From: Usnea hakonensis
Taxonomy: Eukaryota > Ascomycota > Lecanoromycetes > Lecanorales > Parmeliaceae
DNA: 10,787 nt
Direction of reading: 5' to 3'
Assembly (NCBI GenBank): GCA_013423325.1
Contig: BLJB01000580.1
Coordinates: forward strand, 1 to 10,787
The notes under the pieces were generated by a model. That model saw only the letters and a program-made list of their open reading frames with translations. It did not search any database and had not been told where the DNA came from. The translations under genes were made by a program, and so were the position numbers. Numbering within the stretch: the first letter of the stretch is position 1; each line of letters opens with the position of its first letter. This document shows positions 1 through 8,110 of the stretch, piece by piece.

Positions 1-101
1 AAAGCTATTTGTGGGCCGCAGTGACTTTGCCAAGACACGCTAGGCCAAGATAGGTCGCTAAGCGTATGTTCACGACCATGGAAGCTGTCACACTCGTAAC
101 A
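1..101 (-). mobile_element. Partial LTR (5' end) inserted into element A
   Basis: Read on the minus strand from 101 downwards, the sequence starts TGTTACGAGTGTGAC, a typical LTR terminus, and the same 15 bases open the LTR-like block at 4400. Immediately upstream, the protease-to-RT linker of element A stops making sense in mid-motif (reading ...TTIDI, then unrelated sequence), so this looks like a nested insertion. The block holds about 16 CpA/TpG dinucleotides in 101 bases, close to random expectation, whereas the interrupted element is depleted in them. The rest of the LTR and its element lie outside the window. After the first 15 bases it does not resemble the 4400 block, so they are probably different families. 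Confidence 0.55.
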
Positions 102-102
102 G

Positions 103-1310
103 AATATCTATAGTAGTACTACGGTTGGTCTAGATTTATGGAAATTCCTGCGCGACTGTGGTAATCTATAACGCTTCTTCCGGTTTACTATATACTATAA
201 TACCGTTAGGTAAGACGTACTCTAGGTTCGGATCAATATAAGTGTTTACCGTAGTAGGAATAGCTGGTACTATTCCTAGGAGTAATATTCCCGGGGGTGA
301 TGTTACTAAGAGTGACGTTCCTAGGGATAACGTTCCTAGGAGTATAGTTATACTAGTAAACGTAGTAGCGGTAGCCAGGAGTCTAGTAGCGAGATATCTT
401 TTCTATAATTTAGGACTTCCTACTATAAGATAAGTATTAGTATATACTACTATAAAGGCGCTATCTTACTTATATTCGTAAATCGTTCCTAGCTTAGTCT
501 TACGGGGTAGACGTATATGTCTTGCGGTAGTATTATATACTTATACTATAGAAATTCCAGCGTTAACTATATAGGCAAAAACGCCTCCAGTAGGGCCGAA
601 GTCTTATATATAGTTAGGTTCAAATAAGAAATCCCTATTATCCGGGATCTATCTATTGTAGATAACTAGAATTTCTGTAGTGGTATCTAGTACTACCGTA
701 ATAATTTCCTTAGAACGGATTGTCCTTATCGTATTATTTTGAGCTCGAGTAATAATATTAATAGGTACTTCTAGTCCTTAATATTTCCCGAATCTATATA
801 CCCGGGTTTCCAGATTTATAGATATAGCTTAGGGAGTCATTGTATTAGTTCCGATAAGAATATTAGCCTTAAGGTTATCAACGATATAAACTTCTATTAT
901 TAGACAAGTAGTTACGGTAACGCTATCGATTAAGCTAGTAATATAAATAGTGACTATAGCGTATTCGTCTATATAGATAATCTTGTTTCCTACTCCTCTT
1001 ATAGGATAGAAGACGCCATTTTCTTAATTTCTAGGCCCGGAATCTACTTTAATAGATACGCACGATCTCCCAGTATTACGCCGTAACCGGTATCTGGTAA
1101 TAGCTCACTTTCTTCGCCGTCTAGGGAATAGCGGACCTTCAGGGTAGTATACTTCTAAGTCCTAAAGCTAAATCCTAGTTTAGCTTTACCGTTAAGCTTT
1201 GCGGTAGACTAGATAATTATTCCGGTAGACATATAATTGGCAGCCGGGGCGAGAGTATTCCGGGATTTATGCTAGGATTTCTGTTGGGATTTCTAGGTAT
1301 GTCTTTTACC
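103..1310 (-). pseudogene. Retropepsin-like protease region of element A (broken)
   Basis: This part would release Gag and Pol from the polyprotein. Read on the minus strand, the active-site triad Asp-Thr-Gly is kept at 1086-1094, followed by a Gly-Asp-Arg-Ala stretch. The segment IVDNLKANILIG (850-884) matches the hydrophobic ILIG strand found after the active site in retropepsins of this type. Between them the frame shifts by a 1-base deletion at about 1000-1005, inside what should be a P-x-x-V-R-G-V-G segment. The part after the protease (about 103-240) reads EEAL then EFPxIW, resembling the linker that precedes RT in fungal gypsy-type polyproteins. Stops in frame are of RIP type. The catalytic Asp survives, but the protein is dead by stops and frameshift. 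Family assignment rests on motifs only. Confidence 0.7.
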
Positions 1311-1376
1311 GTAATCCTCTCGCACGTATTTAAAAAGCTTGTTTCTTGATGGAAAGGTAGTATTGTATTTACTATA
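1311..1376 (-). other. Degenerate C2H2-type zinc finger in Gag of element A
   Basis: The spacing fits C-x2-C-x12-H-x4-H, with TTFPSRNKLF between the second and third ligand positions. All four ligand positions now read Tyr: 1374-1376, 1365-1367, 1326-1328 and 1311-1313. TGT/TGC to TAT/TAC and CAT/CAC to TAT/TAC are exactly the changes RIP makes. The F-P-S-x-N-x-L signature is one I associate with fungal Gag-protease polyproteins of this group. A nucleic-acid-binding role is inferred. Confidence 0.65.
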
Positions 1377-2734
1377 TATATATTTAACTTCTCTATTAAT
1401 AAATTGTACGTTATATATACTATTATAGTTGGTACTGTCCTTATAAGCGCTTTTATATTTATGAGATCTAGAATCCTAGGAAAATTCGTCTCTTTCTAGG
1501 GGTTGGTCTTCTGCCGCATAGTACTAATATGATCCTATAGATTGGTTATACTCGTTATCAAGACTTTTCTGTACTTCCTCGCTATGAAATGCCTTTTAGG
1601 AAGGCTACTGGAGATTTGGTCGGAAAGGCTGCTGGTAACGATTTTGGCTATTACTATAATCTGAATTTCCTTAATTACCTTGATCGTAGGTAGGCCGATA
1701 TAGGTATAGCTATCTATTAGCATTATTAAAAGTAGGTTAGAAAGGGCGATTCTAGGAAGTCTATATCTATAGTAGTAGTAAATTTAATCTATTTAGATTA
1801 TCGATAATTTATAGTCTTAGTTATCTAGGCTAATTTACGTTTAGTTACGGTAGCCTAGCTAGGTAATTATTTAGATAGCGAGACTAATTTAACTAGTAAG
1901 CTTAAGGATTCTGGTACTAATAAGTAGAGTAACGAGGTTATAGCTTATATTAATATAAAGGACAGATATCTAGTCGATAGTTTAGACCTTAACTAGAGCC
2001 TTACTATCTACTACGATTAGATGAATTATACTAACTATATTGCCTAGTACTTCTATTACCGTAATAGGGCTGTCTGCTTAACTAGAAGGAATTTCTAGTA
2101 GTAGTATTAGTATTTCCTAGTCTTCCCCCTTGTCGGCTAGCGTACGCCTACTACTAATATTTATATTCGTCGAGAAGCTTTAGAAATGAGTTAACGGTTA
2201 CGTCTTCACTAGGTTTCTTAATATCTCTCTATAACTCTAAGTCGATACCGTTATAAATAATATCTAGCTGGGTTAGTACGACTATTATGCTGGTATCCTT
2301 TACGGACCTAAGGATTTTTTATATATATTCCCTGGGCTCTCTACGTGCCGCAGTATCTCGCATCGTATACCTCTCCCGTAATACTGCGTTAATAGCTACC
2401 GTAGTAGGTTCTTTAAACCTGGTAATTAGTAGTATAGACTATTCGTTAATACTACTACTAAACTTAGTGAGCCTTTTTTCTATAGTAGATATTTCTGTGG
2501 TCTACTATTCTAAAGCAGTACTACGTAGGCTTATCCATAGATTTTCCCGGACTATACCTATATCTTTGACCTCGGTAAGATCTTTGGCACGTTTAATAAA
2601 TAGATGGACATTACGGAAATACGTTTTTTTCCCGGCGTATTCGATTACTAGTCCGGTCTTTAAGGACTTCCCATTATATATAGGATCAAAGAATCCGAGA
2701 TCTATAGGGTTCTATTTTAGTGGTTATCCGTTAC

Positions 2735-2810
2735 CGGAAGTACCTGATATTCCTGGTAATCCTGGGTTACCCGGTAGTCCGGTATTGCCTAGGGGTCCTT
2801 ACTCTCCCCG
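2735..2810 (-). repeat. Collagen-like Gly-x-x stretch in Gag of element A
   Basis: The minus-strand Gag frame reads about eight Gly-x-x triplets (GNTGLPGNPGLPGISG and flanking units). It lies directly before the conserved Gag core. The opposite strand shows a Pro-Gly pattern as well, which is a shadow of the same repeat. Its role in Gag is unknown; a flexible or multimerising spacer is a guess. Confidence 0.6.
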
Positions 2811-3527
2811 TTACGGTGGGTATTCCCGTATATAGCGAGTAATAGTATTGCCGATAATTGTATCTATATTAATATTACTAGGCTGAGGCTAAGGATTCCG
2901 TCCGTCTGCTATTGCGGAAGTTCCGGTAGTAAGTGGAGGGGTACTCCTAGGTATAGATATTGGATTGCTAGGATTAGTACTATAAAGTAGGTTACTACTA
3001 GATCTATAGCTTAGTGAAGGTAGTATAGTAATAGGTAATATAGTCCTTAACGGAACGGGAGTTATTCTAGTAGACGGAGGTTCGTAGCGTCGGAAGAAGT
3101 ATCTAACTTCCGGTAATACTCTTAGATCGTGTATTTGGTCTCGGAATACTCTAAGAGCCCGCTATAATTATACTGGTATAGTATTCTAGGTAGTAGGGTA
3201 TAGTAGTTCGCCCTGGCCTGACCGAGTAGTAATTACCTTAGGACGGGAGTAGTAGTTTATAATATATAAGGTAGTAATAGTAGTATCTTATAGGATCTCG
3301 TGACTACGGTCGGTAATCTTAATAAAGGCTTGGATTTAGTAGGTAGTATATATGATTTATATAGAAATCCTGGGAGTAGTAGCTGACGTAGTGGCTAATA
3401 CTAGATTAGTAGTCTAGGAATTAGCTTCCGGTAATAATTTCCGGTAATAGTGAGGTTTATCTAAAATAGCCTTCCTAGTAGGTAACTGGATGACCGGAAC
3501 GGACTTTCTAATAAGTAATAAAGCAAA

Positions 3528-3563
3528 GTTTAATAGAAATAAGGTAGGGTTTAATAGAAATAA
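3528..3563. repeat. 21-base direct repeat, 1.7 copies
   Basis: The 15 bases GTTTAATAGAAATAA at 3528-3542 recur at 3549-3563, a period of 21 bases. It lies near the 5' end of the Gag frame or in the leader of element A. The period is a multiple of three, so it would not disturb a reading frame. No function can be assigned. Confidence 0.7.
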
Positions 3564-3590
3564 TAAGAAATCGATAGATTTCTGAATAGG

Positions 3591-3699
3591 TAGCGGAAGT
3601 AAAGAATTAACCTAGAGGACTAGATCTGGTACCTTGAAAAAGACTGGTATCCTAGGTAATTAATAGTGCCTATAATACGGTAACCGGTGTTGCTACTAC
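3591..3699 (-). other. Leader between LTR and Gag of element A
   Basis: These bases lie between the LTR edge and the first coding-like sequence of Gag, where the primer binding site should be. I could not recognise a tRNA-complementary TGG... motif next to either possible LTR end (3700, or 3688 if the LTR is slightly longer). The plus strand here has six TpG but no CpA, a one-sided loss. Confidence 0.35.
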
Positions 3700-3882
3700 T
3701 GTTGGATAGTAATAGTGACAGTGATAATAGCAATAGCTATAAGTAAATGTATGGATGTGAAAGATGTAGAAGTCTAAAAAGGAAGATCACTATATATAGT
3801 GAATCGCCGGAATACCAAGCCACTAGTGATAACAATACTAAGCAATAGCAGCAAATCAGGAAGTAGCATATGCGCCATAACA
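3700..3882 (-). mobile_element. 5' LTR of element A (183 bp)
   Basis: On the minus strand the block starts TGTTAT at 3882 and ends CCAACA at 3700, giving matching short terminal inverted repeats TGTT/AACA. It sits directly upstream of the Gag frame and carries a TATA sequence. It has about 26 CpA/TpG in 183 bases, near random expectation, while the 517 bases beyond 3882 have none, so the outer edge is very sharp. The inner edge is less certain (3700 or 3688). Flanks at the two ends (ACTAC and GCTAA) do not match, so it is not a simple solo-LTR insertion. The matching 3' LTR is outside the window. Confidence 0.65.
3787..3802. promoter_or_regulatory. TATA-containing 16-bp perfect palindrome in LTR
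   Basis: TCACTATATATAGTGA is identical to its reverse complement and contains TATATATA. It lies about 80 bases from the 5' edge of the LTR, where a U3 promoter TATA box is expected. Because it is palindromic, orientation comes only from the LTR. Promoter function is inferred. Confidence 0.45.
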
Positions 3883-4399
3883 GCTAAATAGAGTTAGAGG
3901 AATCTATTTAAAATATTTAAGGGGCCCCCCCCCCGCGCTATAGTCTATACGATCTAATCTAAAGATTCGAGAAAATAGAGATAGCTTCTAATACGGGTTA
4001 AAGATAAAAAGAATAGGAAAAGTATAGAAAAAATAGTAGAAAAAATCCTAAAAAAGCTAAAAAATACGTAAATATAAAAAGAGGAGGTTAACTAATTAGA
4101 AATAATATATTATCTTTATAGTAGTAACCTCCTAATTTAAATAATTATAATAGACGCTAAGGAGGAATTAGAAAGGGATATATCCTAGCTTATAGAGAGA
4201 TACGCGTTAGCTAGAGTAATACGGAAGGTCTACCTAGTAATAATATATAATATTAAGGTTAGAGGGGTTAATACTAGCGCGTAGCTAGGAATAAAAAAGA
4301 GGCTTAAATAAGATAATCGAAAATAATATCCGAACCTAGAGATTATAGGAATTAGATAGCTATCTAATAGCTATAAGATAAAAAAGTACTTATTATTAG
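3883..4399 (+). pseudogene. RIP-saturated coding fragment, possibly LINE (Tad-like) ORF1
   Basis: A single plus-strand frame is coding-like from about 3900 to 4399, with stops only of TAA/TAG type. Visible pieces are GPPPRA (from the C10 run), a Lys/Glu-rich, possibly coiled-coil stretch (about 3990-4150), DAKEELERDI at 4153-4182, then LARVIRK and VRGVNTSA, and near the end PNLEIIGIR and KIKKY. The order ARxIRK, VRxVNT, HPDLE-like segment, K-K-Y-S-S-L-like segment resembles ORF1 (gag-like) proteins of fungal Tad-type non-LTR retrotransposons as I remember them; this is tentative. Not one CpA or TpG is found in these 517 bases. The frame is cut at 4399/4400 by an LTR-like block, and no continuation was recognised. 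Confidence 0.4.
3925..3934. repeat. C10 homopolymer preceded by GGGG
   Basis: GGGG at 3921-3924 is followed by ten C and then GCGC, in surroundings that are otherwise strongly AT-rich. CpC is not the preferred RIP context, which explains why it persists. In the coding frame of the ORF1-like fragment it would encode Gly-Pro-Pro-Pro. The exact length may be uncertain, as homopolymers are prone to sequencing and replication error. Confidence 0.85.
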
Positions 4400-4529
4400 T
4401 GTTACGAGTGTGACTACTCGCAGGGCTGAAGGAGACACGTGACCTCCTTCCTATTCGGGTTTAGCGCCTTGGCACCTCTCTGCCTATATATCTTTCTTAT
4501 ACCTATACATAGATTTTACCTCCTTATCA
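4400..4529 (+). mobile_element. LTR-like block, TG...CA, probably 5' LTR of element B
   Basis: It begins TGTTACGAGTGTGAC, the same 15 bases as the LTR start at 101 (minus strand), and ends CA at 4528-4529. Within 130 bases there are 12 CpA/TpG, while the 517 bases before have none and the next one after is at 4638, so this is a discrete block without RIP. It contains a TATA sequence and lies just before the Gag frame of element B, fitting a 5' LTR. Flanks ATTAG (4395-4399) and ATTAA (4530-4534) match in 4 of 5 bases, so a solo LTR is the alternative. A hairpin (GAAGGAG 4428-4434 with CTCCTTC 4444-4450) encloses CACGTG (4436-4441). Confidence 0.5.
4485..4491 (+). promoter_or_regulatory. Candidate TATA box of the 4400 LTR
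   Basis: TATATAT lies 85 bases into the LTR-like block and about 80 bases before the coding-like Gag frame of element B. Position and sequence fit a Pol II promoter of an LTR. In AT-rich DNA such motifs are common, so the support is mainly positional. Confidence 0.35.
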
Positions 4530-4562
4530 ATTAAATCCTCGTTATATACTACTATTAACTTA

Positions 4563-6740
4563 ATCTAATTATAGTCCTAATATTATTTAATTAATCCGTT
4601 AATCGTACGATACTAATAATCTTATTACTATTCCGCTCAAGGCTTTAGACGAGCTAAAAGAACCTAAGAGGGGGTATTTATAGATTAACGGCCTAATAAC
4701 GATATACTAGGTATATCCTAAATAATATAGAGTATTACTAGTACGCCTAAGTAATACGGTACTACTAGATAGAAGAGTAATCGATAAAGGATTTATATTA
4801 TTAACGATAAAGAAGAAATCGCCTTAAGAAGGTATAACCGCGACTAACTAAACTATTTAATAATAATATAATAACTTTATAGGCGGAGTAACGCCTTTCT
4901 TAATATATACTCTTAAAGTATTTAAATATATCGAACTAGCTAAATCGATTAATAAACGATTATATAAAAACCCCGTATTTAATATATTAAAAGGAGAAAA
5001 TTTTACTTTCTTAATACCTAGTTCGAAAAAGAGTTAACTATCTTTTAATAATTAATTATATTTTTTACTATAAATCCGGGGGAATAAAACTATTTCTCTA
5101 TTACCTTTTCTTTCTTTTCTCTAGAATCTTTCTAATATCTATTAAATTACTAAATAGCCCTACTAATTACCCGGTTAGATAAGTATAGAGAATCGTAGGA
5201 TATACCTCTTTTTAGTAATAAAGATAAATATCTTAACGATACCCTAAAGGACGAACTCGTATTAGAAGATAAAGATAGGATACGCTATAATATATTTTAA
5301 GAGGCCTCTAAAACGTTTCTAGATAAACTCGATAATTCTAATCTTTTAAAAGATACTCCTTATTATCCTAATCTAACTAATTACTTATAGTAACTAAGAG
5401 GGGTATCTAAGAAAGTATTAATACCTCTAGCTAGAAATAATAACGCGGCTACTCCCTAGAATATCTCCTCTATAGATAAACTTATATAGTAGGCTAGAAA
5501 GAACTTTAAGAAATTTCTAGATATACTAAATTAGATCTATTAAGAGAGGGATATAGGTATTTAAACCTCCTAGTTATTAGAAAAGGAGACCGTAAAGCGA
5601 TAACTCGCTATATAATAATTAATAGATATATAAGAGGATCTCGTATCTATAAATTCTAAATTAGAATAATTTCGAAATATCTAAAGTAGTATAAAGTCGT
5701 CTTCTATAATCGCTATTAAGTACTCTTAAAAGTATCTAGATCCTCCTCTCTTTACTAATAGTATAGATCCTATCTAGAAGGATTAGAAGAGTAAGATAAT
5801 AATTAAACTAAAGATAAATAAAGACTATTAGAATAATAATAAGAGCTATATTAGATATATACTCTTACGTCTTAGAGGAAAGGCTATAAAGTAGACCTAC
5901 TCTAGATAAGAGGCTAATACTAATAACCCTTTCCTTACCGTCTAGGATATTATAGATAAACTCGCTATCGTATTTAAAAACTCGAATTATAAATAGAACT
6001 ACTAAAGATAATTTACGATATTAAGAATAAATACTATATAGTTTACTAACTTTTATTTAGACTTCTAAAGGCTCTCTTTTTATTTTAAATATAACGAGGA
6101 TCTTTTTATTAAGGAGTTATATAATAAAATAGTAACCTAGCTCTAGATCCCCTAGAATAATTAGTAATTCGAGTTTACTACCTTTAAAGATACTAAGAAG
6201 TATATAGTAAAGCTAGATAACTTATAGAGAATTATATAAGAAAATTAGAATAAGATCTTAATATAGAAGAATTAATTAAAAAGTATAAAGAGAGTAATAT
6301 TTACTCCTATCCTATTAAAGATAGCTTTTAAACTAATATATAGTCTAATAAGGCGAACCTTATTAAATAATATAACTAGGGTAAAGGATATAGCTAAAGA
6401 TAATTACTTTAAATATTATAAATCTAGATATTACGCTAATAACTATCTAGATAATTAGGCTCGCTCCTATAATCCGAACTCGTATAAGTAAGACCCCCAT
6501 ATTTATAAAATCTTAATAGACGGGTTATCTAATTTAGATTATTATAAGGATTCGAAGGAATCGGAAAAAGACTATCCTCTATTAAAGGCTTAGTAGGAGG
6601 TATTATAGAAATAGAATATTATCCTAAAAATAATAAAGATAGCCTTATACTCTTACTTTAGATTATACCCAAGTTCTCCCTATTTTTCGAAAAGCCCTTT
6701 ATAGTACTAGATATATTATATAGCTAAAGAAAAAGGTACT
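4563..6740 (+). pseudogene. Gag of element B (broken by RIP stops)
   Basis: One frame is coding-like from just after the LTR to beyond the zinc knuckle. The N-terminal part (about 4620-5400) contains YYYSAQGFRRAK and FEKELTIF and must have been rich in Gln, Pro, Thr and Asn, judging by the density of TAA/TAG. The region RLDKYRES at 5172-5195 follows ATA at 5154, one possible mutated start; sense sequence continues upstream, so the true start is unknown. The retrotransposon Gag core lies at about 5763-6240, with KDWKSK-like, DKLAIVFKN and RLSFYFKYNEDL segments. A CCHC knuckle follows. The frame after it continues to about 6740 and overlaps the protease frame. The product would be the particle protein binding the RNA; here it is destroyed by dozens of stops. 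Confidence 0.75.
6405..6446 (+). other. Degenerate CCHC zinc knuckle in Gag of element B
   Basis: The spacing C-x2-C-x4-H-x4-C is preserved exactly, but all four ligand positions are Tyr codons (6405-6407, 6414-6416, 6429-6431, 6444-6446). The remaining residues (F-K before the second ligand and Y-A-N-N before the last) fit retroviral-type nucleocapsid knuckles. The changes are those expected from TGY to TAY and CAY to TAY. Confidence 0.8.
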
Positions 6741-7080
6741 AAGCGCCTCTCCTAGTTAATACTAATACTATAAGATACTACTTTATTAATAAGAGGATAA
6801 TTTCGACTATATATATTATATTCGAAATCTTACCTATATCTCTATCTAAGCCTCGACGTATATATAGATATAATAGTAATATATTAAAGACTTCTATTAT
6901 TTACCTACTTTTATTTAACCTCGAATTTAATAGCTATAAGGAACTAACTATTTCTATACTTATTACTAATTTAAAATAATATATAATTATCCTTAATAAG
7001 CCCTAGATAAACTAATATAGAGTCTTATTTAATATATAATCTAATTTAGTAGTCTTTCCTACTAATAATAAGGCTAGTCC
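6662..7080 (+). pseudogene. Protease region of Pol, element B (broken)
   Basis: The frame is shifted by -1 relative to Gag, and the two overlap between about 6660 and 6740. The active-site Asp-Thr-Gly reads Asn-Thr-Asn at 6758-6766, preceded by Leu-Val; both changes are G to A after T, as RIP makes on the opposite strand. The later ITNLKxYIIILNKPxIN (about 6962-7017) corresponds to the I-L-G-x-x-W segment of Ty3-type retropepsins, with Gly and Trp lost. SKPRRIY at about 6845-6865 precedes it. The usual job is cleavage of Gag-Pol. The start of Pol cannot be fixed; sense-like sequence in this frame begins around 6662. Confidence 0.7.
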
Positions 7081-8110
7081 GAAAGCGTAAATTACTAAAA
7101 TCTTATCTATTTTATTTACCCCTAGGGTCCTCTAGAGGGAATAATCCTTACTAGAAAAAGAGTCCTTTACTATATATAGTATAAATATAGATACCTTTAG
7201 CCTCCTTACTTACTAGGTAAAGGCTAAAGAGATATAGCTATTTACTATATTTATAGAAGATATTAATACCCTTATTCTAGCCGATTAGAAAGACCGTCTA
7301 GATACCCTAGAAGTAAACGCTATAGAAGCGTATAAGATAGATCCTAAGGCGATTTAGAAGAAGCTTCCTTCTAAATACTAGGATTTTCGAGATATTTTTA
7401 ATTATATCTAGATTAATAAGCTTCCTCTTTACTAGTCCTATAATTATAAGATTAAACTTACTTCTAATATAAAGCCCCCGTAAAGTAGAGTATATTATAT
7501 ATCTCTATATAAGATATAACGAGTTAAGAAGTACCTTATTAAAAATTTCTCTAAAGGATTTATTATACCTAGTAAAGCTCTCTATACGTTATTAATCCTC
7601 TTTATATTAAAATCTAACGGCGACTTATAATTCTATATAGATTATCGAAAGCTAAATACTCTTATTAAATATAACTAATATCCCCTCCCTCTTATAGAGG
7701 AGGTTATTAGAAAGATCGTAGACTATAAATATCTTACTCGCTTAGATATATTATTATAGTATTTAATAAGCTTAGAATAGATCCTAAAAATAAAGATTTA
7801 ACTACTTTTATAATAGCTCTAGGATCTTATAAATATAAAGTCCTTCTATTTAGACTAATTAATAGATTAAGCTCTTTCTAGTAATATATTAATAAAGTAT
7901 TATAGGAATTCCTAGATAATTTTTACTAGGTATACCTTAATAATATCCTTATCTATAGTAAATCGAGGAAGGAGTATTAAGACTATATTTAAAAAGTACT
8001 CTCTCGCCTCTAGAATATAGGCCTATAAGTAGATATTAAAAAGTACGAATTTAATATAGAAGAGATAGTCTTTCTAGGCGTTATTATATTAGATAAAGGG
8101 CTCCGAATAG
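7081..8110 (+). pseudogene. Reverse transcriptase of element B (broken)
   Basis: Clear Ty3/gypsy RT. It starts with the linker LPSKYxDFRDIF (about 7363-7400), then KGFIIPSKA, FILKSNGDL and YIDYRKLN (7634-7657), YPLPLIEE, and motif A RLDI, where the catalytic Asp at 7745-7747 is kept. Directly after it the frame changes (2 extra bases or 1 missing, at 7751-7757). The new frame gives FNKLRIDP, YKYKV and the Y-x-D-D box, now Tyr-Leu-Asn-Asn at 7933-7944, then ILIYSKSRKE and IVFLGVII. RT would copy the element RNA into DNA; two of three catalytic aspartates are mutated and many Gln/Trp codons are stops. Confidence 0.9.

Larger units (their letters stand above)
1311..3590 (-). pseudogene. Gag-like protein of element A (broken by RIP stops)
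   Basis: This would be the structural particle protein. The minus-strand frame runs without a visible indel from about 3590 to the protease. In order: an N-terminal part with RVFRDQIHDLR at about 3120-3160; a Pro/Ser/Thr-rich stretch; a collagen-like Gly-x-x run (2735-2810); a conserved core (about 2280-2725) with DLGFFDP, KTYFRNVHLFI, RFKEP and RREPREY; a Gln/Asn-rich linker full of TAA/TAG (about 1400-2160), as expected when CAA/CAG are hit; and a C2H2-type finger at the end. The core resembles a Gag family I remember from many Pezizomycotina genomes. No ATG survives at a convincing start; ATA codons near 3350-3365 could be mutated ATG, but coding-like sequence continues up to about 3590. 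There are too many in-frame stops for a functional product. Confidence 0.7.
102..3882 (-). mobile_element. LTR retrotransposon A, 5' part, RIP-damaged
   Basis: On the minus strand the order is LTR (3882 to 3700), short leader, Gag, C2H2-type finger, aspartic protease, and the beginning of the linker to reverse transcriptase, where an LTR interrupts it at 101. This is the 5' gene order of an LTR retrotransposon. Gag and protease share one reading frame with a single 1-base deletion near 1000-1005. Stops in frame are TAA/TAG where CAA, CAG or TGG would be expected. The pol part is not in the window. From memory, related Gag-protease proteins are common in Eurotiomycetes and other Pezizomycotina; the exact clade cannot be fixed without the RT. 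Confidence 0.75.

Noticed and set aside
242..433. Plus-strand open frame of 63 codons
   Set aside because: It is antisense to the protease-RT linker of element A, which is recognisable on the minus strand; open only because RIP stops fall on the other strand.
1535..1723. Minus-strand open frame of 62 codons
   Set aside because: Out-of-frame shadow of the Gln/Asn-rich linker of Gag in element A; the true frame here leads on into the zinc finger.
2287..2835. Plus-strand open frame of 182 codons with Leu-rich and Pro-Gly-rich parts, at first sight a membrane protein with a collagen-like tail
   Set aside because: Exact antisense of the Gag core and its Gly-x-x stretch; the minus strand carries the recognisable conserved motifs.
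3921..3940. GGGG-C10-GCGC as a telomere-like or assembly-gap mark
   Set aside because: No telomeric repeat is present, and the coding-like frame passes through it as Gly-Pro-Pro-Pro; length error is possible but a junction is not shown.
4082..4133. Inverted repeat AGGAGGTTA / TAACCTCCT as DNA-transposon ends or a terminator
   Set aside because: Only 9 bases, and it lies inside a continuous coding-like frame; probably chance.
4395..4534. Target-site duplication around 4400-4529 proving a solo LTR
   Set aside because: ATTAG against ATTAA matches 4 of 5 bases in AT-rich DNA, the difference is not a RIP change, and the ORF1-like frame does not clearly resume after 4529.
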